Of a stretch of 64,000 nucleotides of DNA, positions 34,876 to 46,520 are shown piece by piece. Positions within the stretch are counted from its first letter, which is position 1. Every line of letters begins with the position of its first letter. Origin of the DNA: Epiperipatus broadwayi (taxonomy: Eukaryota > Onychophora > Udeonychophora > Euonychophora > Peripatidae); the NCBI GenBank assembly GCA_028023455.1, contig JAQFVV010012394.1:18744353-18808352 (forward strand), written 5' to 3'. Under the pieces are notes generated by a model, which saw only the letters and a program-made list of their open reading frames with translations, had not been told where the DNA came from and ran no database searches. The translations under genes and the position numbers were made by a program.

Positions 34876-37428
34876 TTATGTCTCTTCAACCAGCAACTCT
34901 GAATCAGTGGACAAGTCTTCTGCAGCATCCACTTTCTCAGAGGGTACCTGAGAAAGAGAGGAAAGGGTCGGTAGAAATTCTAGGCAGTCATTTAAAATTG
35001 AAGCGGGGGTATAATTTGTTGTGGTATCTTCCAATGGTTCTAGGGGATTGGATGTTGGAGGATCCATAGTTTTTCTTTTCTTTTCAGAAGATTTGAGATG
35101 TTTAGCTGGGGTTAGATCTGTTGTTTGATTGTTGGAGGGAGGTTGTAAATCATTTGAAGGTTGAGCGTTCTCTTCATCTGAGCTGGACTTGTCTGAGAGG
35201 ACCGATTTTCTTTTGTGTATCTTATTAGTTTGATTTGCAATTGCAGATATACCTATAGTGTTTTGCTTTCGATTTACCGTCTTTTTTAGGTTTTTTGACT
35301 GTCGAAAGTCTTTGCGAGTTGTTGTTTACCTGGTTTTCTTCGAGTTTCTGAGCAATGTTCTGATGGCGGTGACCGTTGGGTAGCTTGAGATCTATTGTCC
35401 ATTAAACTTTATGTTTGCAGACTCTTCTTTATTTTTTGGGGGGTGCAGAGATGTTTTGTGAATAGTCTGCTGATTGTTTTGATTGCCTTTTTTGGACACA
35501 GAAGGAACCAATGGACCTAGATGTTGTGATAACAAAGAGATTTTTTGCTGGATGGAGGTGGATTTGGGTTTTATAGTGGTATAGTTGCTATATTCAAGAT
35601 CTATTGGGTTTGAGAGGTCCTTGCCTTCCTCTGTGTCTAGGTCAGTTTTATTACGAGTGATGGCCTTAAGGACTTGTGTGAGATTTTGGTCAACAAGATC
35701 ATCCCAGAGGTTTGTGTCAACTTCTATCTCCATTTGTTCTTGTAGTAGTAGTATTGGTTTGTAATAATGTATTGGTTATTGTGATATTTGAAGATGGTCT
35801 TTTCAGGTTTGTCTAGGATTTTTGTTGAGGTTTGGGTGATATGGACCTGGGTAGAGTCATTGTTTGTGGTAGGATTAGGTGTTGCTTGATTGATGTGAGT
35901 TGATGTAAGCCCTGGATTGCTAGATTTCCCACTGCAATGATGTATTTTATTTTTTTTAAGGCCACAATAATTGCAAATTCGAGCTGTGCAATCTTTTGAG
36001 ATGTGACCTTTGGAGTCAGTAGAAACATTGGGGCCGTACCCCTCGAAATGATAAAACCAATGGTGAACCTCTGGCAGTTATGATGGTGGGGATGTCAGTG
36101 GGGGAGATGTTTTTCTTTAGGGTAAATGAAAATATCACAGTGTTAGACAAGATTTGATCATCAAGATGTGGATTATTCAGATAATTGAACTTGCTAATAT
36201 TGCCATAGTTGATAAGTATATTTTGCAATTCCTGTTCAGTGAAATTTTCAAGACAGTTATTGATTTTTCCGGATAGTGTAACAGGTCTGTTCATGTCAAT
36301 GTAGCACAACATGTGATTCCCTAACGCTTTGATGTTAGATCTAAAATTCATTCTGTCCGCCCAGGTTTTGAACCCAAGGCTCACATAACGGTCATTGGGA
36401 TGGGTTAGAATCTTATGAATTCCTTTTCCAAGATGCTGCTGGTTGATGAGGGCATAGAGTTGATCCATGGGAAACTTGAAGAGAGAACAATTTTGATTTG
36501 TAATCGCTAGTATTAGCGATTTGTCGTTATAGTAGTTTAAGAATGACTTATAAAGAATGTTTGGAATGGTTTTATTGAAATTGTTAGTGATCTTTTGGTA
36601 TATTTCTTCATTTAGATTATTGATATCTATTGTATCGTAATCAGAAGTGCTATAGTTAAGTTCTGAGTGCTGTTCTACCTCATAATCTGTTAGATCTAAA
36701 AGGAGTTGGCGTGAATTAGCTACCGTTACATTTTCGATATTATTTACGGTTTTGCTTAAACCACAGCATTAGCATATGATAATGGTTTTTTTTTAATTTG
36801 CCGATTGCAAAAGGTTTTTTCCATTGGAGTTAGATAAATTTGTTATTATATCATCTGTAGGATAATTAGTATCATGTAAATGAGTGTATCTTTGGGATTA
36901 TGTTGCGGTTGTTTAAAATTTATTTTAAAATCTCTGTCCGCCATTAAAAGCGTTTCTGCTGGCCCCTAGAGGATTAGAGAAGTTTTCACTATAATTGTTT
37001 TGACGGTTATTCTTATTTGTCACTACGTAATTATTTTCTCTTTTGTTTGAAACGTTAGAGAATTGAAAACTGGGATTATATTTCACGAATATATCCTCGG
37101 CAGAAATCTGTGAGCAGATATGGATATTGTTATGTTTTTCTGCGTTTTTGGTGGTGATATTTACAGTTTGACCGCAGGCTATTTGGTCGTTTGTACTAGA
37201 ATTTGGGTCGTACTTATTATTTTTTGAAGCTATTTGGATATTAAATGATGTTGAAGGTTCATTATTATGCAGTGAAGGAGTTTCGGACCATTTGGGTTGA
37301 CAAACTTTGCCATTTGAATTTAATATTGAGTTTAAAACCTCGCGGGAATTGACCGCCATATTTGCTTTATTTTCAGATGTTAGAGTTTGTTTACTTTGAC
37401 TATAATTAATGTAATTATCACTCTCCAT
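34876..37428 (-). pseudogene. LINE ORF1 (gag-like, CCHC zinc knuckles), frameshifted
   Basis: The first ORF of the same LINE, also on the minus strand. The N-terminal part (37428-36925) starts with a good ATG and is Asn/Ser-rich. A frame break follows in or near the T9 run at about 36787. The central part (about 36500-36016) is a folded-looking nucleic-acid-binding region ending in RGVRPQCFY. Its last codons begin a C-x2-C-x4-H-x4-C knuckle whose second Cys codon is broken by a one-base shift at about 36012-36016. The rest of the knuckle (KGHISKDC) and a second Cys/His cluster (CNYCG...HHC) continue in another frame. Further C-terminal pieces are open at 35733-35392 and 35067-34876. They are Ser/Lys-rich, ending just before the endonuclease of ORF2. 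Function inferred: RNA-binding chaperone of the retrotransposition particle. Confidence 0.75.
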
Positions 37429-37925
37429 TGTAACTAACGGAAAGATAAAGACTTACCTAACGTTAGGAGCTCAAGATTAGAGCTTCCACTCCCTTTCTTT
37501 TCTCACGAATTGAAAATTAGTTTGAGCTTCTAATGGATGATCAGAACTGGTCAAGACCGGAAGCATAACTAATTCTTGATTTTTGACAAATCAATAATAA
37601 AAGCAAAGAATTTGCAGTGCACCTTAAGTTTTTATTTTTAAAGAGATATTTATTAGATTAACAGGTTACATCAAAAACATTAAACAATATATATTCTAGT
37701 TAATTCACATACAAAGAGTATATATAAATAAATAAATATTAAATGTCAAAAATCAATTACATAAGGTATACAAGAGAAGAGAAGAATTGCATGTAAATGT
37801 AAAGAAAATAAAAGGTAAAAAAAAGGTATTAATAATATTGTTTCCCATACTTATCCTAATTCCAAAAATTATTATCTCTTTTCTGTGTAGATGTAATATT
37901 AATAATATAAATGTTCAGGCATTTA
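37429..37925. other. LINE 5' flank and AT-rich sequence
   Basis: Probably contains the LINE 5' untranslated region up to somewhere near 37560 (less AT-rich than what follows). The exact boundary and a target-site duplication could not be found. Confidence 0.35.
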
Positions 37926-37927
37926 TT

Positions 37928-38105
37928 GAGAAAAGGCAACCATATATATATATTGTCTAAACACTTATTCATGCTTAGTATGCTTTTGATACATTAAATA
38001 TCATATTCATAGCTTAATGAATGAATTATATATGAATAAAATATATATTGAAAATATGCTGTGCATGAATAAAAGTATTTAGACAAATATATATATAGTT
38101 ATCTT
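37928..38105. repeat. Hairpin with ~80-bp imperfect arms, related to the Penelope-like tail
   Basis: 'gaaaaggcaaccatatatatata-ttgtctaaacacttattcatgc' on the left is inverted as 'gcatgaataaaagtatttagacaaatatatatatagttatcttttc' on the right. The segment 'ttattcatgcttagtatgctttt' resembles 'ttactcatgcttagcatgctttc' at 45240-45262, which lies in the tail region of the Penelope-like remnant. Confidence 0.5.
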
Positions 38106-40200
38106 TTCTGTAATATTAATTTTGTAACCTATTATAGAAATAGGCAATTATTCAACAGAAATACTTTTTAAAAAAAGTTTCTCATTTTAATCTAATAATA
38201 CTAAACCCTGATTGGTAGCACATGGACATGATTCTACGTTTAATGTTATCTAATTTGTTTAGGAAAAGAGAAATTGTTTTCCGAGACCACACAAAAAAAA
38301 TCTTTGACACCAAGAGTAAAAATCAGAAAGATTATAATTAATGTAAAAAAAAAAGTTCTATAAATAAATTTTAATTTATTAAAATTAATAAAGAATGCTG
38401 TTAATCCTGTTTCTTAAAACTAAAATATTATTTTCTTTGCCAAATCAGTCATAATGTTACTTTTATATAAGATTTCCTATCAAATCATCAATAAATTTAC
38501 TCACTTTAAATACTTTAATATACAATATACATTAACATTACTTGAATTTCAGATATATTTTCATTAATATAACATTGATTATTAGTTGGCTTTTCTTTCT
38601 TACACAAACCTAAATTTCTCCCAATCTTTTCCCTTTTTATTATTCTTTTCATTCTGTCTTTTATTCTCTTTTGCTTCAATATTTTTGTATCTTTTTTCAT
38701 CTTTTGCCCTTTTTTTTTTATATATATCTTTTGACTTTTTCATATACATAATAATTTCTCTCTTCACCTTATTACCATTTGTGTAAGTTTGAAAATGCTA
38801 TGCTTATTAGATGAAGCTATGGTTATTAGATGCAACACAATAAAAGAAAATAAAAATACTTCATTGGTTTACATCACTTTTTTCCTTTTTGGAAATCTGT
38901 GAGTATATATATCTGAGTAATCTAATGGAAAATACCAAATTGCAACAAAAGAAAAAAAAATGCCAAAAAAAAATAAGCAAAAATTTAAATCATATAAAAA
39001 ATGTAACAACAGTTAATAAGAGTATCAATATATAGTTATCAATATTTTATTTCATCTCACAGAAGAAGAAAAAAAGAATCAAGAGAATATATATATATGT
39101 ATTAAGAATACTGAATTGATGATGCCTTTTTCATGTGTCTTTATCCATGTGTGGAGACTAAAATTTTTGTGATATATATATTTTTAACACAAATTTTTGT
39201 ATACATATAATAAAATTTTAAAAAATCTGAAAATGATCTAAATACAAACAGATTAAAATAATAATAAAAATTGTCATTAAATAAAAATAATTCAGAAATT
39301 TAAAAAAAAAAAAAAACGTGCAAATATTAAAAGTATATTGTATAATAATAAACTGTATAAGTTTGGAAAGATGGCTTTTTATTTGTAATTATAAATTGGA
39401 CTATTTCCATTGTTTAGAAATTTTTTTTATAAAATTTGAATTTTTCTACTAAAGGCATTCAATAATTTATTCTAGATGGAAACAATCCAACATATAATTG
39501 CAAATATAGAGCCATATTGACACATCATTTCTTTTATTCTTTCCATTTCATTTATTCATCTTTTTTTTTTTACACTTTCCTATTGTCCTCCTATTTATTT
39601 ATTTTTTTTTTTTGCTTTCATTTTTAGCAAACACTATGTGAATTTCTATATATACACACATTCTGGAAGATGACAAAAATGATTGAAAAGTTAAAAATAA
39701 ATAAAAATATATTTAGTAATAGAAGCAATACAAAAAATGACAGTAAAAAGGTCCAAAATTAAAATAAATAAGAAATGATTAATAAAATATAAATGAAAAT
39801 CATTTTTTTAAGAATACTGGGCAGAAATATCTGAGTAATATTTACTAAAATTATACTAGCAAAAATTAATGTATCAATTTTTTTAAATAGATAAAATGAT
39901 GAAAACAATACTCCCTAAGAAGAAGAATATTTTCATTTCAGAAATAGTATTTTAATGAACATTGCATAGATGCTTTTACTTCTATATAAAAATCTTTATG
40001 ACGTTTAAAAGTACTAATAAATATAATTTTGCATTACTTGATTACAAAATTATAGAAATATTAAAAATCAATTTCTGCATTTATCTGCCATCACACTCAC
40101 TGACATGAGTTTTGAATCTTCTTGCAATTTGAAAACTTTTCCAACTACTTTATATTAGCCGACCCAGGTAAACACAACAGTAAATCAGCAAACTATCACC
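38106..40200. other. Very AT-rich intergenic sequence, no gene seen
   Basis: Two overlapping opposite-strand frames at 38515-38786 are low-complexity (Lys/Arg on one strand, Phe/Leu/Ser on the other) and not convincing. Homopolymer runs near 39303, 39561 and 39603. Confidence 0.5.
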
Positions 40201-40204
40201 TTAA

Positions 40205-40445
40205 AATAATATACTACAAGAGCAACTCAACATTGGTATCATCTAATGTAAGCTAGAGTAATCAATCGCCTCATCAGATAAGTTTCTAACTTTTGCTTTT
40301 ATCAATGTGAAACTGATTAAAGGATGAGTATTAAACATTAAAGAATAAGAATTCTATATGTTCTTTGAGAATCAATGATTACTCAAACACTAGATAGCAT
40401 TAGAATGGAGAACTGCTCTTGTATTACTGGACAGCTATCCTACAA
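40205..40445. repeat. Divergent inverted pair of hammerhead-family tails
   Basis: Left 'ctacaagagcaactc...ctaatgtaagctagagtaatcaatcg' (40214-40269) is inverted on the right as 'caatgattactcaaacactagatagcattagaatggagaactgctcttgtattac' (40373-40427). The same 'caagag...gagtaatca' order recurs near 40777-40832. The units resemble the 3' part of the elements at 30850-31400. On the minus strand 'ctgatgaggcgattgattactc' follows at about 40258-40280, but no complete ribozyme core is seen. Confidence 0.45.
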
Positions 40446-40764
40446 TTGTTTGGAACTGTGTGTTTTAATTTATTCTTAGCCAAAATACAATTGTATGATA
40501 GCATGTTGCCCTGCTTGATATAATGTATTAATAGAATGATGGATTATAGTTAAAAGTTTGTGAATTGCATGTCAGTTCTAGATTTCAAGTGTTTGAAGGA
40601 CATATCATTAGATTAGTTTTTACTTAGCAGAGAGTAAAGAAAGAAAAGAAAATGGCAAAAATGCTTTAACCTGATGTCAAAATTTTCTTCACTATTCCAA
40701 AGATCTGCAGAGAATTATTTAAGGCATTTTTTTTTTTTTACTAGCAACTCATTACTTGATTCTT

Positions 40765-40835
40765 TACACAAAATGCAGTAATAAACAAGAGTCTCTTTCA
40801 TACGCCATCTATTGTAAGCATGAGTAATCAGTGTT
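40765..40835 (-). repeat. Single fragment of the same divergent tail family
   Basis: 'aacaagagtctctttcatacgccatctattgtaagcatgagtaatca' parallels the left arm at 40214-40265 and, inverted, 30953-30985. No ribozyme core. Confidence 0.4.
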
Positions 40836-43320
40836 TACCAGTGAAATAATAAGCTGTTTATAACAAGACTGCTCGAATTTACTGCGTTAGTTAAAGCAAA
40901 AATAATAGTAAGAGTTGATTAAGGAATAAAACAGAAATCAGACTGGGGTATTACCATTTAGTGTTTTGTCAAACTTATAATAAATGATTCTGGAATATGA
41001 TAAAGAGAACTTCTGAAAATAATCATTGCAATATTAATAAAATCAAAAACAAATCTAGTAAAATATATCAATTTTTTTTTAAAAGAAAGTGAATATTTTT
41101 TTAGCGCAAATAAATCAAGACTACATTTATCTTGTAATGCTTGTATTTTTTTTTTTTTGACATCCATGATTCTTAGCTACATTACTCCCATGTAAATCAT
41201 TGCTTTAGTTGAAAATAACTCTTGACATTCTGCCTTTTAATAAAATTATTAACACAGAATACAGGATTAATTTATGATTGCTTTATCCAAGGCAACTTGA
41301 AAAAATATTTTATCTATTGATGTAATTGAGATCAACTGCTACTAATAACACCAATCTTATTACTATCCAATACAAATTAAATAAAATAAAAAAGAAATAA
41401 AGGCAAACTAGAAAACAAAACTAAGAGGAAAAAAGGGCAACCCTCTTTATATAGATTTGCCAAAGTCCATATTCAGTAGTGATCCAGTGAGAAATCTAGA
41501 AATATTAGGATATACAACAAAAAAAAAATTAAAAATCATTAATCAAATGTCAATAATAAAAGATTGCTTTAAATGTAGTTTTAATTGTACATACATAAAG
41601 AAAGAATCATTTAAGTATATTAATCATTTACTAGACTATTATACGACAAATGCTAATCAGTGATCAATATTTTTAAACAAATCTCCACCAAAAGCTCTCC
41701 AATTTTAATACATTGTATCATCTTCAACTTTTCTATCACTCAAATATATCTTTCCAATTTACATATATCAAATTCAAATCATCTTTTAAATATTCTAAAA
41801 GTTCTAAGCTTCTGGAATTCAGACAACTTTTTAATAGTAAAATAATAAACTATTATTCATAAATTGATAATCAATTAAATTTTTAACTATTTATTATTGG
41901 AAATAGACGTCCTTCATTACAGTAAATTTGTGTCTATGACAGACTATAATTATAGCTACTAAGTAAAATTATTTTATAATTAAAACCAATTACTTTCTAT
42001 TTTGCGATCGAAAGACAGAATTAATATGAAGGTATAGTGAATATATTAAGAATAAAAAAAAATATGAGGAAAAATGTAACAGCTTGCATGCTAAATATTT
42101 TATTGTATTCTTTTAGTTATGTGTGAAAAATCTATTTTCGCTAACGTTAGTCCAATATCAAAATGAAAATACAGTTCATTAATTTTCATTCATAACTTTA
42201 TGATTTATAACAAATATATTTTTAAAAAATAGCAATTTTAATTTATAATATGAAAGTATCGATGTAAAGTTTTGGCGGACAATATTCGACAATTTCAGCA
42301 TGTTTAATCATAAAAATATATAATAAATATTTTTTAAAAATGCATGAAAATAAATTGTAGTAAATAAAATTGCTGAGTAATAACAAAATAAAAATTATTG
42401 ATCATTTATTTATGTGAATTATAAATTTTCAATTTTATAAGTATCTTTTTTAAAACGGCGCCATTTTTATAGGAAAATCGAAAATTTTATTAAAAGCTAG
42501 GAAAACCCGAAAGGGGGGAGACGGAGGTTGCTCCAACACTATCAATGAAATCAACTATTACATAATATCAATGGCTTCCATGCAAGAGAGCGCGTTTGAA
42601 GATTACCACATACTATAACTCTCTATTTTAATAATTGTAAATATTCAAATAACCCTAAAAAATAAAAGAGAGGGAAAAATCAGAAGTAATGACCGAAGAG
42701 TTTGAAAATTTATTAATTTGTATTAATTAATATTCACGATAAAAGACATCCGCGTGCCCGACCACCACTATAGTTGTGGTTAAAGGCCTAAACCAAAAAA
42801 TAAATAATACTATTAAATATCATAGAAACGGGGTTTTTTTTTTAAATTTCAAACACAGTAACAAAGTGCATAATTCTTTTCTGGTAACGAAACTGGAAGA
42901 TAAGGATTTAACGTTTTTATAAACGTTAACTATACGCGATTAATCATTCCAGATGAAAATAAATGAGTAAATAAAATCAATTAAGTTTCGATTTACTTGA
43001 AAATATAGAAGTTAAATGTTTGCATACAAATAAAATTTCTGATCCCGTATAATATAAATGCAAAAAAAAATTTTTTTTTCCTACATTACTTATTTTAATC
43101 TTAATATACCGGTATAATTATGGTCTAATATTAAAATTACTAAAAGTTGGCTTGCATAAAGAACTTAAAATGATGTTTAAGGCCGGTTTAAAAAAAGACA
43201 TATATATATTTTCAGAAAACTTTATTTCTACTTAACTATAAAATGTTGTCTCAACAAAAATAAAAAACAATCATCGTCTACAACAAAAATAAACACAAGT
43301 TTATCAAGTTCATGATAACG
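40836..43320. other. AT-rich intergenic sequence with a GC-richer patch at 42450-42800
   Basis: No gene supported. The short frames at 40958-41167 (minus) and 41457-41845 are low-complexity. The patch at 42450-42800 has more CpG and G/C, including 'aacggcgccattttta' (42454-42469), whose complement contains AAAATGGCG, resembling a YY1 site. It could be a promoter-proximal region, without further support. Confidence 0.35.
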
Positions 43321-43346
43321 TTAATCTAGTTGTAACGTTTACTCAC

Positions 43347-43490
43347 CGCTCGTACTTGCTTTCTGAGTACGTAACATATGAAGCTCCATATCTTTGAGGC
43401 CAATAAAACGAACCCATGAAGGCCCATTTGCAATTGTGTCAGCATTGGGGAAGCATGAACCACCCGAAATTTAATTATCAGGCTGTCTTT
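43347..43490 (-). other. Possible exon end with strong splice-donor-like site
   Basis: On the minus strand, 43347 is followed by GTGAGT (43346-43341), a near-ideal splice donor. The preceding ~140 bases are open in two frames and less AT-rich than the surroundings. One frame reads NADTIANGPSWVRFIGLKD, another GSFYWPQRYGASYVTYSES. No protein family is recognised and no partner exon was found, so this may be a host exon, an old transposon piece or chance. Confidence 0.25.
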
Positions 43491-43499
43491 GGTGAAATT

Positions 43500-45125
43500 A
43501 AATTGCACCAGTTTGTATATCTTTCACACGATGTCAATAAAAACGATAAGTGATACTATAACCCCTAACGCCATTGAGAAGTAAGAATCCATTAAAATGT
43601 TAGTACGCACCCTGGAGAGAGCACTTCGAAACTTCTCGTAATTCAACGAGAGTATTGAAACTTTATTTCAGTACGGTATAGGACGCATTTAAAAAAAAAA
43701 AAAAACTCCTTTTACAAAAAATAAGTACTATCGCTTTTCGATTTTGTATTCATTTTGATGTGTTATCTCAATATTTTTTAATAGAGTAAGAATTTAAAAA
43801 ATCGATAAGATCTTACTTGAATGTTTTTTGACGCTTTTATAATAAATTGGTTTTAAATAAAATATTCTTAGATTACGAAAGTGAATTATAATTCAGTATT
43901 CTTCCGATTTTGTAATAAAAATTGAAATGTATTAATATTTATTTAGTATACTGTATATTAGAATTTGTTTCTCTAGCAAGATCCCCAAAAGTTGCTAAAT
44001 TAAAAATGATAACCTTTTTTTTATTGTTATTAATTAATTTAAAATTTTGCCGTTAAGACCCACGCATTTAGTTAAGATCTACAGTCAAATTCGGTCTTAT
44101 ACTATCCAGAGGGCTAACATATTTTTCATAATTCTGTCTTTTCCACTTAATAATTTTTTTAATAAATAATCTTTTTCGCTATTCTTTATAATTGTTTTAA
44201 TATTTTATTCTTCCGACTTAACATTTGCATATTTTTTTAAAGCTTTTCGTAATCAGTCAAAATTTTAAGCATTTCACAAGTCTTTTATCTTTTAATAAGG
44301 TACAGAATAACATACCCATATTAAAAACTTGTTTCCCCATAGTAATATTTTAATTACTTTATGACTCTTTCTCACAGTAGCTAATCACCTCAAATAATTA
44401 ACTATATTCAGCGTTTTAGTTTGTATTTTTTACTTTCATCTCAAAAAAAAAAAAACATTCTACAAATTTTATCAGTCACATATTCTATGCTGAACTTACC
44501 TTCATTAATACAAGCAATATCACATTATCAGCAAATTGATCATCTTTCTAGACTCAATAATTAATGCCCCTTAGCTTCCATTCATTGCAATACTATTTCC
44601 AGCAACAGTTAATCAGAATTAACTTTCTTTAGAATTTCTTATTTAAATAATTAACTATATTATCTTTACCAATATTCTCTGCTGTAGATTAAGTCGTAAT
44701 TTTTACCTTCATTCCAAACTTCCTACAAATTATATTAATCTTATTTAATGCTTTATTCTGAGCTTATCTTCACTATATACAAGCAATATATCAGCAAACC
44801 TGATAATCCGTTTAAACTCTATATTAACCCCATTCTTTTTAAAACAGTATTTATTTAAAAAAGTATCAAACCATATACAAAAGGTAGCTTATGCCCTTCC
44901 ATTCTGTATGGTTTGGTGCAGTGGTAGAATAGTAAACTTTGGAGCTCAAGATTCATATATAATCGTCTCGACTAACACTTCTCTCTGGTGCTTAAACATG
45001 AATTCCCAAGCAATAACTAATTTGATTGTTAATCTTTTCAGAATTAGCAAATCATTCTGATCTTTTTTTTTTTTTGTCTTTCAGCAATCATGAAATTTAT
45101 TTTATTTTTGCCTAAATATAAACTG
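43500..45125. other. AT-rich intergenic sequence; tRNA-like SINE head at ~44905-44960
   Basis: Mostly featureless. At 44909-44953 'gtatggtttggtgcagtggtagaatagtaaactttggagctcaagattc' has an A-box-like TGGTGCAGTGG and a B-box-like stretch. A diverged relative lies on the minus strand at about 46565-46650 ('gtgcattgatggaatag...ctggagctcaaaatc') and another at about 59505-59580. The following 'tctggtgcttaaacat-aattcccaagcaataa' recurs at about 5495-5530. I read this as a small tRNA-derived SINE family. No target duplication was confirmed. Confidence 0.4.
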
Positions 45126-45129
45126 AAGA

Positions 45130-45790
45130 TAGAAGCATTTATTAATTAACTTAATACCAACAATTTTATTTCTTTTTCTGAGTAATTGTAATATTTGCAT
45201 AAATGTTCTGAACAAAAAGTTTATATTTTTTAAATTTAACTTTTACTCATGCTTAGCATGCTTTCAACATATGACACATCATAATTGTTCAGAGTCTATA
45301 TGTATGCTTGATAAATATTTTAATATTTAAAATCATTTAAATTATTTATTTAATATTCAAAGATATTTAAATCCCTTCAAAGAGCCCACGTCTTCAAGCG
45401 GGGGATACTTGTGTCTTTTTTTTTTAATCAAATTGATCTTTAGCTATTGCCCAAGCCTCTTTAATTTTTCATTTTCTGTATTTCCTCTTAGTATGTACAA
45501 TTCCAAATCTGGATAATGTAATTTATGACCAGAATTTTGTTCATTGTCTATGAACATTGAGGAATATTCATTACTTTCTTGTATAAATATTGATTAGTCC
45601 TTGATTCCCAATAATATCTAAAAATACACATATCTTGATTGCATTGAATTTTGTAGACAATTTGATGAGCTGTTTCCATGAATGTTTGTCTTTCAAATTG
45701 TTAAGTAGTTTGTTTAGTGAAGGGGGAGTTTGAAAACTTAAATTTTTCAGAGTATTAAGATATTTTTGGGTTGTATATTGAAGATTTACA
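45130..45790 (-). pseudogene. Penelope-like element remnant, minus arm (GIY-YIG region and tail)
   Basis: The minus strand reads TPPSLNKLLNNLKDKHSWK at about 45680-45740, then METAHQIVYKIQCNQ in a neighbouring frame, then NEYSSMFIDNEQNSGHK and LHYPDLELYILRGNTENEKL at about 45450-45580. This order (xTPPSLxKLLxxxKD, short gap, IVYKxxCNQ, later SxxFxDHxxxSGHK, DLEL) is that of the segment linking the reverse transcriptase to the GIY-YIG endonuclease in Penelope-like elements. It is an inverted partner of the plus arm at 45815-46520. The 3' tail (45130-45400) includes 'catgctaagcatgag'. Stops and frameshifts show decay. Confidence 0.55.
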
Positions 45791-45814
45791 AAACCTAGGA
45801 TATAATGTTAATAA

Positions 45815-46520
45815 AATGTTCAACACAATTGACAGATTTTATAATAAATTAAAGAAACTTTCACAGCCTCAACCCTTGGAGACTAAAAAATGGATAAAAC
45901 TCCCATGGATCCTGAAAGTCTCTTAGAAATAAAAAAGTATGGTCTGAAAAATATAACTTTTTGTACTCTCCCTTCACTAAACAAACTGCTTTACAATTCA
46001 AAAGACAAACTACTCATGGAATCACCTCATTAAATTGTCTACAAAGTTAAATATAATCAAGCTTTTTGCATATGGAGAATCGAGAGTTAACATCTCAACA
46101 AGACTAGCCAAGCATAGATATTTGCACAACAGAGTAAAGAAAAGCAATGAATATTCTTCAATATAGACTATGAACAAAATTCTGGCCATAAATTCTATTT
46201 GTCTAGAGCTAAAGTTGTATGCACTGAGTGGGGATATAGAAAATGAAAAATTAAAGAGACTTGACTAATAGCTAAGGATCGATTTGCTATAAGCAAAAAA
46301 AAACACAAGCATCCCCCTCTCAAAGGATTGGGCTCTTTGAATATTAAACAAATAAATTTAAATGATTTTAAATGTTAAAATATATATCAAGTATACATAT
46401 AAACTCTGAACACTAAAGAAGTGAAAATGACATATGGAACTACCCTTTTCTGTGTAAATGTCCAGAACATTTATGTGAATGAGCATATTAATATAACTAT
46501 GTGATATATTCTCAACAATT
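45815..46520 (+). pseudogene. Penelope-like element remnant, plus arm (end of RT and GIY-YIG region)
   Basis: On the plus strand, 45817-45915 reads MFNTIDRFYNKLKKLSQP...KWIKLPWILKVS. This resembles the region between palm and endonuclease in Penelope-like reverse transcriptases. Then come SPSLNKLLYNSKDK (about 45970-46010), IVYKVKYNQ...CIWRIES (about 46032-46090, the GIY-YIG position, with the motif degenerate), NISTRLAKHRYLHNRVKK (about 46096-46145), and a tail with ENEKLKRLD near 46230-46265. Several stops and one or more frameshifts. It is arranged head to head with the minus arm, the inverted layout often seen for 5'-truncated Penelope-like insertions. Confidence 0.55.

Noticed and set aside
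38515-38786. Overlapping genes on both strands
   Set aside because: Complementary low-complexity frames (Lys/Arg-rich against Phe/Leu/Ser-rich) generated by a pyrimidine tract.
40258-40280. Intact hammerhead at 'ctgatgaggc' (minus strand)
   Set aside because: No GAAA or GUC element in the right positions. Only the downstream part of the family is recognisable.
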